Assembly (NCBI GenBank): GCA_022600175.1
Contig: JAHZKW010000104.1
Span: 1-36,353, forward strand
Reading direction: 5' to 3'
DNA length: 36,353 nucleotides
DNA from: Campylobacterota bacterium
Lineage (GTDB): Bacteria > Campylobacterota > Campylobacteria > Campylobacterales > QNZT01
Numbering within the stretch: the stretch's first letter is position 1; every line of letters begins with the position of its first letter. The notes under the pieces were generated by a model, which did not search any database, had not been told where the DNA came from, and was given only the letters and a program-made list of their open reading frames with translations. This document shows, one piece after another, positions 18,706-28,560 of the stretch. The translations under genes and the position numbers were made by a program.

Positions 18706-19367
18706 GAAGCGTCTTTGTCCACATAACAAAACTTATATCCACGTCTACGGATAGTTTCGATACATTTAATACCAAGATTTTTATCAAGCTTTTGTCGAAT
18801 AGCATTGATAGATGTTTCAACAACATTTGGTGTGATAAATTCTGGTTCTTCCCAGATGGCATTTAAGAGTCTATCTTTAGAGATAACTTGATTTTTATGC
18901 TCTGCAAGATATACCAAAATATCAAACGGCTTACCTTTAATCTCTATCTCTTTATCACGGTATGAGGTTTTTTCCTCACTAATATCTATTGTCAGTTTTC
19001 CAATTTTAATTCTGTTGTCAATCGTGCGTCTAAGCTTTGCTTCAACACGTGCTGAAATAACATCTGTCTCAAATGGTTCTTTAATAAAATCATCTGCCCC
19101 TGCTTTTAAGAAGGAGATCTCTGTATCTTTATCATCGATGATTGATAAAATAATCAAAGGAACTTTGAGCTCTTTTGAAATTTTTGTTATAAATTTTTTT
19201 GTTTTATTATACTCAAGGTCGTAGTCAAGTAAAATCAGATCATAATTTCTAAAACGTAAAAAGTTTGAACTGTCATCAATATCATAAGATTCATCTACAA
19301 TAACCCTGAGGTTTGCAGCAATTGACCTTGATAATTCTTCTTCGACACCTATTGATAGTATTCGCAT
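18702..19367 (-). CDS. OmpR-family orphan response regulator, HsrA (HP1043)/CosR-like
   Basis: C-terminal domain KGKPFDILVYLAEHKNQVISKDRLLNAIWEEPEFITPNVVETSINAIRQKLDK..ETIRRRGYKFCY closely matches HP1043 as recalled; no adjacent histidine kinase. Confidence 0.85.
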   Translation of the reverse strand: MRILSIGVEEELSRSIAANLRVIVDESYDIDDSSNFLRFRNYDLILLDYDLEYNKTKKFITKISKELKVPLIILSIIDDKDTEISFLKAGADDFIKEPFETDVISARVEAKLRRTIDNRIKIGKLTIDISEEKTSYRDKEIEIKGKPFDILVYLAEHKNQVISKDRLLNAIWEEPEFITPNVVETSINAIRQKLDKNLGIKCIETIRRRGYKFCYVDKDAS

Positions 19368-19407
19368 ATAATTCCTCTATCACATTTATTCTTAAACTAA
19401 GGGACAA

Positions 19408-19436
19408 AAAATAGCAGAATAATATTTAAATGTCAA
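19408..19436 (-). promoter_or_regulatory. Putative sigma70 promoter of the response regulator gene (TTGACA-N17-TATTTT)
   Basis: Minus strand -35 TTGACA (19436..19431), 17-bp spacer, -10 TATTTT (19413..19408), about 40 nt 5' of the ATG. Confidence 0.5.
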
Positions 19437-19449
19437 TTTATTATCATTT

Positions 19450-19737
19450 TTAATATTGAAAGTCAACTACTTTTGAGGAAAGTGCTACCGTTTTGAGGTA
19501 AGAAACGATCTCCATATGATATGGATGTGTTGCGTAGATGCCAAGGTCTTTTTTACTATCAAAGTCTGTAAGGAGTGCAATATCATAGGCTCGGTCTTCA
19601 TTTGCAAAGTTGAGTCCTACCTCAATCTTTTGTAAAACACCTATGGCATCTTTCATGGTTAAGAGCCTCTCTTGGACCTCTGTTTTATTCTCTTCAGAGT
19701 TATTTTCTAGTTTGATAAATACAATATGCTTAACCAT
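19450..19737 (-). CDS. Dabb-family (stress-responsive alpha/beta barrel) protein
   Basis: MVKHIVFIKL ... EVGLNFANEDRAYDIALLTDFDSKKDLGIYATHPYHMEIVSYLK ... SSKVVDFQY is typical Dabb. Confidence 0.85.
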   Translation of the reverse strand: MVKHIVFIKLENNSEENKTEVQERLLTMKDAIGVLQKIEVGLNFANEDRAYDIALLTDFDSKKDLGIYATHPYHMEIVSYLKTVALSSKVVDFQY

Positions 19738-19748
19738 GTGTTGTTCCT

Positions 19749-21263
19749 TTAGCGTAATATCTCATCTTCGTTGTCTCTAACATGCAAGTAGTTTTCTAGA
19801 TTTTTGATCAAATCTTTTTTATCAATGACACTTTTTGTACCGCCATAGACATTAGCTTCAAGTCTATTGATGATATTTTGCATCTTTAGTGATCTATTTG
19901 CAAAGGGAAGTAAAACTGCAAGGAGTGCTTTATCATCTTTTGCTTTTTTAATCTTCTCTACCAAAGGTTGCTCACTACTATCTTGTTTAGTTTTTCTTTT
20001 TAGTTTTGTGAAAATGACAAATGCTGTCAAGAAACCTAATACAAATCCTGCCAACGTAAATAGTATCAATTTAGTTTGTGAGATTTTATCATAAATGACT
20101 TTGGTCTCAACTGCTTTTTCACTATTTTTTGTATCACTTTTTTTCTCAAGTTTAGCAGTTTGCGTTTTAATCATTTGCCCCTCAACAGCGATGTGATAAG
20201 TATCACTTTTTAAAGTTTTAATCTCTTTTACTTGAGAGTCAAAAAATTTAAAATTAAGAGCAGGAATGGTAAAGTTTCGATCTGAGACAATGGCAAATTT
20301 TTGGGTAAATTCTCCTAGCTCCTCTTTATCATTGGTATAGATCTTTTTTTCTGGTTTATCAGCATAGACAATTGCATCTTTGATATCTAGTTCATAGGGC
20401 TCAATATCATCAATATTACCAATACCTTTAATGGTTAGTGTAAGGTTGACAGGCTCATTAGCCTTTGTTTCTGTTTTGTCAATATCAGCAGTTAGTGTAA
20501 AGTTACCATAGATATCTACCCCTGCTGGTAAAGGTTTAACATTGATAAAGAGATCATTGGAAAAAACACTTTTCCATTTAATACGTTCAAAGCTGAAAAA
20601 ATCACGTGTACGCTTCTGCATAATTCCTGCATCCATACGTCCCGATTCTATCTTTATTTTTCCACTTTTTTGTGGGAAAAGAAGATAGCGAATACGATAG
20701 ACCATATAATCACCCTCGATGACAGCAGGTTGCTTTTTTGTAGGTTTCGCCCAGAAATCATGAAAGGTTGGTGAGTTGAAGTTTGCCTCTGCAAGTTCAA
20801 CATCTAAATGTTTTTTAAAGGTAAAGAGTATATTGACAGGTTCCCCGACAAATACCTCTTTTTTATCACTGCCTAGTTCAAAAATAAATGAAGGGTTGTT
20901 ACCCACTCGCTCTTTACGCACTTCGATGGCAATAGCATTGGTTGTGAGGTTTTCCCCATCTACAGTGACCTCTATCTCTGGAATCGTAAAGTCACGTTTG
21001 ACTGTGAAACGATACTCTTTAGAGAGTGTTTTGGTAATTTTTCCATTGATATTAGTGATATTGCGTGAAATTGCTTGATTCTCTATTTTATATCCTGCAA
21101 TCTCCTGAAGCTTTGGAAACTTGATATTATCTCCTTGAGCAGAGATGACAAATGAGACCTGATCTCCCTCATAGACAATTTGTGGTGAAACTTTGGTTGT
21201 TAAGCTAAATAGAGTGCTACTGCATATAAGTAGTGCTAAAAGTATATTACCAAGGGTTTTCAT
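19749..21263 (-). CDS. batD: BatD-like protein
   Basis: 504 aa; signal peptide, repeated beta-sandwich domains (VGEPVNILFTFKK, TKANEPVNLTLTIKGIGNIDDIE), C-terminal TM; last of the Bat cluster. Confidence 0.85.
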   Translation of the reverse strand: MKTLGNILLALLICSSTLFSLTTKVSPQIVYEGDQVSFVISAQGDNIKFPKLQEIAGYKIENQAISRNITNINGKITKTLSKEYRFTVKRDFTIPEIEVTVDGENLTTNAIAIEVRKERVGNNPSFIFELGSDKKEVFVGEPVNILFTFKKHLDVELAEANFNSPTFHDFWAKPTKKQPAVIEGDYMVYRIRYLLFPQKSGKIKIESGRMDAGIMQKRTRDFFSFERIKWKSVFSNDLFINVKPLPAGVDIYGNFTLTADIDKTETKANEPVNLTLTIKGIGNIDDIEPYELDIKDAIVYADKPEKKIYTNDKEELGEFTQKFAIVSDRNFTIPALNFKFFDSQVKEIKTLKSDTYHIAVEGQMIKTQTAKLEKKSDTKNSEKAVETKVIYDKISQTKLILFTLAGFVLGFLTAFVIFTKLKRKTKQDSSEQPLVEKIKKAKDDKALLAVLLPFANRSLKMQNIINRLEANVYGGTKSVIDKKDLIKNLENYLHVRDNEDEILR

Positions 21264-22944
21264 TTTTGCTCCTCTCTACACTGTTGCTTTGAAACTGCAT
21301 TGGCATTGTTTTTGGTTTCATTTTTTCGAGTTGTTCTTCCCACTTTTTAGCCTCTTTTTCACTTATTTTTTCCTCTTCCTTCTTTTGTGCTTGTTGAGCT
21401 TGTTCACTCTTTTCTTGTTGATCAGCAGATTTGGACTCTTTTTGATCACCTTTGTCTTGCTGCTTCTCTTTTTGTTCTTTATCAGGCTTTTGTTGATTAT
21501 TTTGTTGCTGTTCTTTATCTTTATCTTTTTTTTGATTTTGTTGCTCTTTGTTTTGTTGTTTCTGTTGCTCTTTTTTGATCTGTTTTTTTGTCAGTTCTAT
21601 ATTATGTGTAAGATCTTCTTCACTTTGAATTTTTTTTGCATCTTCATAAGCTTTGAGTGCTTCTTCATATTTTTGCATTTGAAAATAACTATTACCGATA
21701 TTAAAACGTTTTTTGTATTCGAGGTTTTGATCTTTTGTGGTGATACTTTGGTACTGTTTGAGTGCACTTTCATACTGTTTATCTTTATAAAGTGCATTGG
21801 CAAGGTCATAAAAGCTTTGTGCATTTTGTTTTGATTTAGCCACTTCCGTATAAGATTCAATAGCCTCTTTATAGGCTTGATTTTGATACGCTTCATTTGC
21901 TTTTTGGATGGTTTGAAAATCAAAAATACCAGCTTTTAAATGCACATGAGGTATTAAAAACAGTAGTAGCAGTATTGTTGTACTGTTTCGTTTAGGTAAA
22001 GAGCTAAAAGCAAACAGTATAAAAAGAAGAGCAAGTGCAAGAGGATAGTAAAAAAGCTCTTGATACTCTTTAACTTCACGACTCTCTTTCTCTTGTAGTT
22101 CAAACTTTTTTTTGATATCTTCAACTAAAATTTGAATACTCTGATCTCTTAGACCTCCTACGATATAGGCTCCACCACTCTCTATCGCTAATGTTTTGAT
22201 CGCACTATTGAGTTTTGTGATCACAATATTCCCTGTTTTATCTTTGATAGAGGCCCCATCTTCTTGTATAGGTGCCCCTTGGTTGGTCGCTGTAGCATAG
22301 ATATAGATATGAATATCTTCCTCTTTTGCTGCTGCTATCTCTTTTTCAAAGGTAGTGCTATCACCACCATCTGTGACGATGATCATGATCTTTTGTTTAG
22401 ACTCTTTGAGAAAGGACTTCGCTTTATTGATAGGGATCATAAGGTTTGTACCTGAGGTACTAAGGCTATCAAGTGAAAGATTTTTGATTAGGTATTTTAA
22501 CGTTGTGCTATCTCTAGTCATTGGAGAGACTAAAAAGCCCTCAGAACTAAAAGCAACCACACCGATATTTGCCTCCTCAAAACTATCTATGAATTTATAA
22601 AGTTTCTGTTTTGCAAACTCCAAACGATTAGGATAGATATCAGAGGCAAGCATCGATTTTGAGATATCTAGGGCAACCATGATATCTATTGATCTATTTT
22701 TGATTGTTACATCACCTTTTTCTACTACAGGACGGGAGAGGGCAAAGATTATTAAGAAAAGTGCAGTAAAAAGCATAAAGTTTCTCCCCATACGCCCTAA
22801 GCTACCATTATCAAAGGTGAGTTTCTCTAAAATTTTTTGGTCAAAAATAGTTGTGATTGTATTTTTATGAAGGAGAATAAAAAAGAATAAAATCAGTGCA
22901 GGGATGAGCATAAAGAGTAGATAGTCAGGTTTTAAAAGTATCAT
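21247..22944 (-). CDS. BatB-BatC fusion: VWA-domain membrane protein with C-terminal TPR and Gln/Lys-rich tail
   Basis: MIDAS motif DISKSMLAS and VTDGGDSTTFEKE, N- and C-flanking TM helices, then TPRs (YEALKAYEDAKKIQ) and a QKKDKDKEQQQNN low-complexity segment. Confidence 0.85.
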   Translation of the reverse strand: MILLKPDYLLFMLIPALILFFFILLHKNTITTIFDQKILEKLTFDNGSLGRMGRNFMLFTALFLIIFALSRPVVEKGDVTIKNRSIDIMVALDISKSMLASDIYPNRLEFAKQKLYKFIDSFEEANIGVVAFSSEGFLVSPMTRDSTTLKYLIKNLSLDSLSTSGTNLMIPINKAKSFLKESKQKIMIIVTDGGDSTTFEKEIAAAKEEDIHIYIYATATNQGAPIQEDGASIKDKTGNIVITKLNSAIKTLAIESGGAYIVGGLRDQSIQILVEDIKKKFELQEKESREVKEYQELFYYPLALALLFILFAFSSLPKRNSTTILLLLFLIPHVHLKAGIFDFQTIQKANEAYQNQAYKEAIESYTEVAKSKQNAQSFYDLANALYKDKQYESALKQYQSITTKDQNLEYKKRFNIGNSYFQMQKYEEALKAYEDAKKIQSEEDLTHNIELTKKQIKKEQQKQQNKEQQNQKKDKDKEQQQNNQQKPDKEQKEKQQDKGDQKESKSADQQEKSEQAQQAQKKEEEKISEKEAKKWEEQLEKMKPKTMPMQFQSNSVERSKNENPW

Positions 22945-23870
22945 GCAACACTCCTTTTATTAAGCAAGTAGGTATAAAAGAGCAGAGCGATAAATGCTAA
23001 AAAAAGTGGGTATTCAAAATAGTAACTTTTTTTGACATATTTTTCACTCTCAATTTCACTTTTTTCAAGTTCATCAATCATGTTATAAACATTTTTGAGA
23101 GTATTTTTATTTGAAGCACTAAAAAATTTCCCATTGGTTTTATCTGCAATGAGTTTAAGATGCTCATCATTAAACTCCCCTTGGCTTCCTATCCCAATGG
23201 TATATACTTTTACATTATGCTGTTCTGTAAGTCTCATAGCTACATCAAAAGGGACATTATCTCCGCGACTCTCACCATCTGTTAAGAGAATGGCAATTTT
23301 TGTTTTAGCATCAGACTCTTTAAACAGTTTTGCACTTTGAAAAAGTGCATCATTGATTACTGTATAGTTTGAGCCTGCAATGCCTGACTGTAACCCTCCC
23401 ATAATTTGTCCGAGGATCTCTTTATCATAAGTCAGTGGTGCAGCTACATAGGCATAGTTTCCAAAGACAACAAGCCCTAGTTGATCATCACCTCTTTTTT
23501 CAATAAACTCTTGTGCCATTTGGATAGAGACATCAAATTTACTCTCTAATCCTTGACCTATAAACCTACTCTCAAAGCCATAACGCATAGAGCCACTGGC
23601 ATCTAGAACTAAAGTGATAGCATATCCATCTTTTTTCTCGATCTCTACTTTGTCTTCAACCACTGGTGAAGCTAAAGCGATGAGGGCAGTGGTGATAGTA
23701 GTCCACTTTAAAAGACGCATCATCAATGATCTATTACCCACACTCTCAAGAAAAATTTCTAAATGTGGAAAAAGAATTGCTTCACTTTTAGGCTTGCACC
23801 ATTTTGCACAGATGATAAAAAGTATCAGTATCAAAAACAGATAAGGGTATTCAAATGTGAGGTTACTCAT
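22941..23870 (-). CDS. batA: BatA-like VWA-domain membrane protein
   Basis: MIDAS DASGSMRYG, LLTDGESRGDN; TM segments at both ends. Confidence 0.88.
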   Translation of the reverse strand: MSNLTFEYPYLFLILILFIICAKWCKPKSEAILFPHLEIFLESVGNRSLMMRLLKWTTITTALIALASPVVEDKVEIEKKDGYAITLVLDASGSMRYGFESRFIGQGLESKFDVSIQMAQEFIEKRGDDQLGLVVFGNYAYVAAPLTYDKEILGQIMGGLQSGIAGSNYTVINDALFQSAKLFKESDAKTKIAILLTDGESRGDNVPFDVAMRLTEQHNVKVYTIGIGSQGEFNDEHLKLIADKTNGKFFSASNKNTLKNVYNMIDELEKSEIESEKYVKKSYYFEYPLFLAFIALLFYTYLLNKRSVA

Positions 23871-24264
23871 CTACACTCTTTAAAAATAGGTGATAGTAGT
23901 TGATACTTTCATCATCAAACTCTGGTACATCTTTAGCATATTTATACTTTTCTAGTTTTGGAAGCAATTGTTCTAACATCTTTTGACTACGCTCATCTTG
24001 GGCTAAAAATCTAGCATATTTACTCACTTTATAGGCTGCATCTTTAGGGTCATCAAACTCAACCTCTTTAAGCTTTTGTAAGACCTTCTTACGTAAATCT
24101 ATTGCTCTTTTTTTTCTCAAACCTTTGATAAGGGCATAGAGCAATGATCCGATGATAAGTACAACGAAAGTAACAGCTATGATAAAAAGATAGAGACTGA
24201 TATCATCAATAGGTTCAAGTGCTCGTATATCACGTAAGTTTTCTGAAAGGTTTTGTTCATTCAT
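23863..24264 (-). CDS. DUF4381-like membrane protein of the Bat cluster
   Basis: 133 aa, one TM helix, acidic C-terminal half; position between DUF58 and BatA genes. Confidence 0.65.
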   Translation of the reverse strand: MNEQNLSENLRDIRALEPIDDISLYLFIIAVTFVVLIIGSLLYALIKGLRKKRAIDLRKKVLQKLKEVEFDDPKDAAYKVSKYARFLAQDERSQKMLEQLLPKLEKYKYAKDVPEFDDESINYYHLFLKSVDE

Positions 24265-24266
24265 CG

Positions 24267-25097
24267 TTATCTTCTTAAAAATAGTTTTGACATTTTGACA
24301 AAGGGATCTTCATCAGTGTAGAGCTTGGTAAATGCAACGCGATTTTTACGGAAATGTTTAAAGAGTTGACTATCTTTATCATGAAGGGTTTTTATATATT
24401 TATCTATGGATTTTTGGTCAATTTGCATCAGTGCGCCTTGTAGTGTTGAGGGATCAATCAGATTGATCGAGCCTAGTGCAACAGGGTGTTCTTCAAGTTG
24501 ATCACGTGTCATGACTGCAATCACTTCATGTTTTTTAGCCAAATACTTAAAATCAAAATCTCCAAAAAAGTCTCCTAATACAAAAATAATTGATTTACGT
24601 TTGATACGTTCAAACATTGTTTTATAAAAGTTTTTAAGATCAAGCGCTTTACCCAGTGCTTGAAACTCTAGAATATCAGAAACAGTACTACTCACAGCAT
24701 GTATATTTTTGGTTGGTTTTGTGAAAGCTTCTACTTTGTCCGTATAGATATAGGAGGAGAAAACATCACCGTTTTTGACTGCTGAAAATGCTAAAAGGGC
24801 TGCTGTTTCAGCAATGAGTTCTTGTTTAAACCGTTTTTGTCCAAAGTGTACACTGCCACCTAAAAGTGAGATGATGACAATATTAAGTTCACGTTCTTCT
24901 TTAAAAAGTTTGATAAAGGGTTTTTGCATACGTGCCGTGACATTCCAATCAATTTTACGTACATCATCGCCGTAAGTGTATTCACGGAGCTCCATAAAGT
25001 CAAAACCCTCACCTTCAAAAATGGAGGGGTTATTTCCAGCAATTTCACTAAAAATTTGGCGTTTAGTCTTAATGAGAATTTTTTTAAGTTTACTCAT
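24267..25097 (-). CDS. DUF58 domain protein
   Basis: EGEGFDFMELREYTYGDDVRKIDWNVTARMQKPFIKLFKEERE is the DUF58 signature. Confidence 0.93.
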   Translation of the reverse strand: MSKLKKILIKTKRQIFSEIAGNNPSIFEGEGFDFMELREYTYGDDVRKIDWNVTARMQKPFIKLFKEERELNIVIISLLGGSVHFGQKRFKQELIAETAALLAFSAVKNGDVFSSYIYTDKVEAFTKPTKNIHAVSSTVSDILEFQALGKALDLKNFYKTMFERIKRKSIIFVLGDFFGDFDFKYLAKKHEVIAVMTRDQLEEHPVALGSINLIDPSTLQGALMQIDQKSIDKYIKTLHDKDSQLFKHFRKNRVAFTKLYTDEDPFVKMSKLFLRR

Positions 25098-25098
25098 C

Positions 25099-26046
25099 TT
25101 ACGGAATATCCACCGCCTCTAAAACTTTTTCAATGATTTGGTCACTGCTGACACCTTCTGCTTCAGCCTCATAGCTCATGATAACTCTATGGCGTAGTAC
25201 ATCCTTACTCATAGCAGCAATATCAACAGGTGTGACATGATCTTTTCCTCTTAGATATGCATATGCTTTAGAAGCATTAAAAAGGTTGATTGAAGCTCTA
25301 GGACTTGCACCATACTGGATATACTCTTTATATTTTGAAAGACCATAATTTTCAGGTTCTCGTGTTGCAAATATAAGATTGACGATATATTTTTTTAATT
25401 CTTCATCAATATGGATACTTTTTACCTCTTCTTTGAGGACTTCAAGATCTTCTTGACTTGCTACATTGTGTACCTCATCAAGTTTACCTTCTGCAATTCT
25501 AGTGACAATTTCTAACTCTTCCTCTTTGGTATTGTAGCCGACAACAATTTTAAGCATAAAACGATCAAGTTGTGCTTCTGGAAGTGAATAAGCTCCCTCT
25601 TGTTCAATTGGATTTTGTGTCGCAAGGGTGAGAAATGGTCTTTGAATCTTAAATGTTTCATCGGCAATAGTCACTTGACGCTCCTGCATCGCTTCAAGAA
25701 GTGCTGATTGTACCTTGGCCGGTGCACGGTTGATCTCATCTGCTAAAAGAAGATTGGTGAAAATTGGTCCATGTTTAACACGAAATTCATTGTTCTTAGG
25801 GTCATAAATTTCGGTTCCAATAATATCGCTTGGGAGTAGGTCAGGTGTAAACTGCACCCGTTTGAACTCTAAGCCAAGTGTCTTTGCTAAGGTATTGACT
25901 GTAGTGGTTTTGGCAAGTCCTGGAACACCTTCAAGTAGTATGTGCCCTTCACAAAGAAGACCAATCAAAAGAGAATCAATCATCGCTTCTTGACCCACTA
26001 TGACTTTTTGTACCTCTTGTTTGATCTGTACTAATTTTTCACTCAT
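25099..26046 (-). CDS. MoxR-family AAA+ ATPase
   Basis: GHILLEGVPGLAKTTTVNTLA (Walker A), LLADEINRAPAKVQSALLEAMQERQVT, FLTLATQNPIEQEGAYSLPEAQLDRF. Confidence 0.95.
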   Translation of the reverse strand: MSEKLVQIKQEVQKVIVGQEAMIDSLLIGLLCEGHILLEGVPGLAKTTTVNTLAKTLGLEFKRVQFTPDLLPSDIIGTEIYDPKNNEFRVKHGPIFTNLLLADEINRAPAKVQSALLEAMQERQVTIADETFKIQRPFLTLATQNPIEQEGAYSLPEAQLDRFMLKIVVGYNTKEEELEIVTRIAEGKLDEVHNVASQEDLEVLKEEVKSIHIDEELKKYIVNLIFATREPENYGLSKYKEYIQYGASPRASINLFNASKAYAYLRGKDHVTPVDIAAMSKDVLRHRVIMSYEAEAEGVSSDQIIEKVLEAVDIP

Positions 26047-26094
26047 GAACTCTCCATATATATGTAGTTAATTTGAATATTTTATCAAAAAAGA

Positions 26095-26658
26095 TTAAAT
26101 AAGTGCTTTTTCGTAATCTTCTGGAAAGTTTAAGTTTGTGAAAATGCTCTCATCTTCAAATAAAACAGTATGGATATTGATTTTTTCAAAGAGATGAGCA
26201 AAACGATATTTTTTTGTCTCTGTTAAGTTCTTGAGATGAGGGAGAACAGATCTGCTATAGATAGCACAAAGGGGTTGTGCTCCACTTGGACTTTGTGCAA
26301 TGATCGCATCATGATCTTGAAACTGTGCATAAATTTTTTCAAAATGTTCAATCTTAAAAAATGGGGTATCAACACTAAGGACAAATATCGCATCAGATTG
26401 TAGTTGCTCAAAAGCTGAGATTAACCCTACATGCGGTGCTGAATCTTCATAGTCAGTGAGATCTTCGATAAAGTTAGCGTCAAAATCAAATTTGCTATGG
26501 CTTTTACAGCTAATGTAGACTTGACGAAAGTAGGGTGCAAATTTTGCTTGTTGGTATTGGGTTAACGTGTCAAACTCACCAAAAGGGAGAAGTGCTTTGT
26601 CTCTGCCCATTCGCCGGCTTTTACCACCGGCAAAAATAATGCAAGGGATTTCGTGCAA
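26095..26658 (-). CDS. mobA: Molybdenum cofactor guanylyltransferase
   Basis: IIFAGGKSRRMGRDKALLPFG, APHVGLISAFEQLQSDAIFVLSVDTPF. Confidence 0.88.
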   Translation of the reverse strand: MHEIPCIIFAGGKSRRMGRDKALLPFGEFDTLTQYQQAKFAPYFRQVYISCKSHSKFDFDANFIEDLTDYEDSAPHVGLISAFEQLQSDAIFVLSVDTPFFKIEHFEKIYAQFQDHDAIIAQSPSGAQPLCAIYSRSVLPHLKNLTETKKYRFAHLFEKINIHTVLFEDESIFTNLNFPEDYEKALI

Positions 26659-27924
26659 CTAGATATCTCGAGGATCTACAATTTTGCCAGCAATTGCACT
26701 CGCTGCTGCAACTGCTGAGTTTGCTAGGTAAATCTCTGAAGTTCTTGCACCCATACGACCTACAAAGTTTCTATTTGTGGTGGAGATACATCGCTCATTA
26801 TCACCAAGAATTCCCATATACCCTCCAAGACAGGCACCACAAGTTGGGTTACTAACTACCGCTCCTGCATCGATAAGGATGTCAATAAGTCCCTCTTTCT
26901 CTGCTTGTTTGAGGATCTTTTGTGTAGCAGGGGTGACGATCATACGTGTTTTTTTATGTACACGTTTTCCTTTGACAATTTCAGCAGCCATTCTAAGGTC
27001 TCCTAAACGACCATTGGTACAACTTCCTATAAATACTTGATCCACAGCCAGGTCATCTTCTACTGCTTGTTTAATAGATTTACCATTTGATGGTAAGTGA
27101 GGATAAGCGATAACAGGATCTAATTTACTCACATCAATTTCAATAGTTTTGACATAGTGTGCATCTTCATCTGAATAGTGATATTTTGGTTCATCTCTCA
27201 GATTTTTATCTGCTAAAAATGCTTTAGTTGTTTCATCTACAGCAACAATACCACTTTTTGCACCAGCTTCAATTGCCATATTACAAAGACTGAAACGATC
27301 ATCCATATTAAGGTATTGGATTGTATCTCCTGTGAATTCGAGTGTTTGGTAAAGTGCACCATCTACACCAATTTGTCTGATAATCTCAAGGATAAGATCT
27401 TTTCCATAGACATGTTTACCAGGCTTCCCTGTAAAGATTACTTTGATAGATTCTGGTACACGAAACCAGTTACCACCTGTGATCATCGCAAAGGCAAGGT
27501 CAGTTGAACCCATACCCGTAGAAAATGCCCCTAGTGCTCCATGTGTACAAGTATGTGAATCTGCACCGATGATGACATCACCTGGAACGACTAATCCCTT
27601 TTCTGGAAGAAGGGCGTGTTCAATACCCATATCTTTTTCATCATAAAAGTGCTTGAGATCATGTTTATAAGCAAATTCACGGCTGATTTTTGCTTGATTT
27701 GCGCTTGCGATATCTTTGGCAGGGATAAAGTGATCCATAACGATTGAGAAGTTATCAGGTTTGGCTAGCTTAGTCGCGCCACTCTCTTCAAACGCACGTA
27801 TTGAGATTGGTGTTGTGATGTCATTTCCAATAACCATATCGATATCACAACGGATAATTTCACCCGCTTTGACTTTGCGTCCGACATGTTCGCTAAATAT
27901 TTTTTCTGTAATAGTTTGTCCCAA
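26659..27924 (-). CDS. leuC: 3-isopropylmalate dehydratase large subunit
   Basis: IGADSHTCTHGALGAFSTGMGSTDLA, VFIGSCTNGRLGDLRMAAEIVKG, NPTCGACLGGYMG aconitase-family Fe-S ligands. Confidence 0.92.
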   Translation of the reverse strand: MGQTITEKIFSEHVGRKVKAGEIIRCDIDMVIGNDITTPISIRAFEESGATKLAKPDNFSIVMDHFIPAKDIASANQAKISREFAYKHDLKHFYDEKDMGIEHALLPEKGLVVPGDVIIGADSHTCTHGALGAFSTGMGSTDLAFAMITGGNWFRVPESIKVIFTGKPGKHVYGKDLILEIIRQIGVDGALYQTLEFTGDTIQYLNMDDRFSLCNMAIEAGAKSGIVAVDETTKAFLADKNLRDEPKYHYSDEDAHYVKTIEIDVSKLDPVIAYPHLPSNGKSIKQAVEDDLAVDQVFIGSCTNGRLGDLRMAAEIVKGKRVHKKTRMIVTPATQKILKQAEKEGLIDILIDAGAVVSNPTCGACLGGYMGILGDNERCISTTNRNFVGRMGARTSEIYLANSAVAAASAIAGKIVDPRDI

Positions 27925-27960
27925 AATTTGTTCCTAAGTCATAAATTGAGGCGATTTTAG

Positions 27961-28560
27961 CTAAATTCGTTTTAAAAACAGTGTAAAATCATGGGGTAAG
28001 TACCCTGTGACAAGGCTTATTTCACATGGAAACTTTTGTGCAAAATGGTTAATCTCTTGGGGCAGAAAATAGTTAAAATGAGCACTCTCATTTTTGCCAT
28101 AAGGCAGGTTAAAGACAAACCCAATATTACTATGTGCAAAACAGCGTTCTATAAAAAGATAGGTCTCAAATCTATTCAAAATATTCATCGACCCACTGGC
28201 AATATAAATATCTGCAACTTCTAAAGGATCAGTCAAAATATCTCTATGTTTTATATCTTGTGAAGTGCGTTGTTGTGCTATTTCAACAACTTCATCAACG
28301 ATGTCATAGCCCTTATAAGTTACTTGGCAGTGTCTCTTTTGTAGATAGAGATAAAAATCTCCAAATCCACACCCCGCATCGATGACTGATCTGTGGGTAA
28401 GATCTGCTTTGATAAGATCATAAATGACTTCAAAACGTTTAGTTTGAGAGTATGCATCATGCCAATTTAATCCTTGTGCAGTTGAACCATACTTTTTGAG
28501 TGCTGTAGTGTAGAATTTGGTGTTGTTTATTCTTGGCATATCTATAAGTATACTAGCCAT
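27961..28560 (-). CDS. Class I SAM-dependent methyltransferase
   Basis: VIDAGCGFGDFYLYLQKR (motif I), divergent from the pse cluster. Confidence 0.8.
   Translation of the reverse strand: MASILIDMPRINNTKFYTTALKKYGSTAQGLNWHDAYSQTKRFEVIYDLIKADLTHRSVIDAGCGFGDFYLYLQKRHCQVTYKGYDIVDEVVEIAQQRTSQDIKHRDILTDPLEVADIYIASGSMNILNRFETYLFIERCFAHSNIGFVFNLPYGKNESAHFNYFLPQEINHFAQKFPCEISLVTGYLPHDFTLFLKRI

Noticed and set aside
21193-21834. 213-aa + strand ORF rich in Leu/Phe
   Set aside because: Antisense to the low-complexity Gln/Lys/Glu tail and TPR region of the BatB-BatC gene. The Leu/Phe composition is the complement of A/G-rich codons; no start context or domain.
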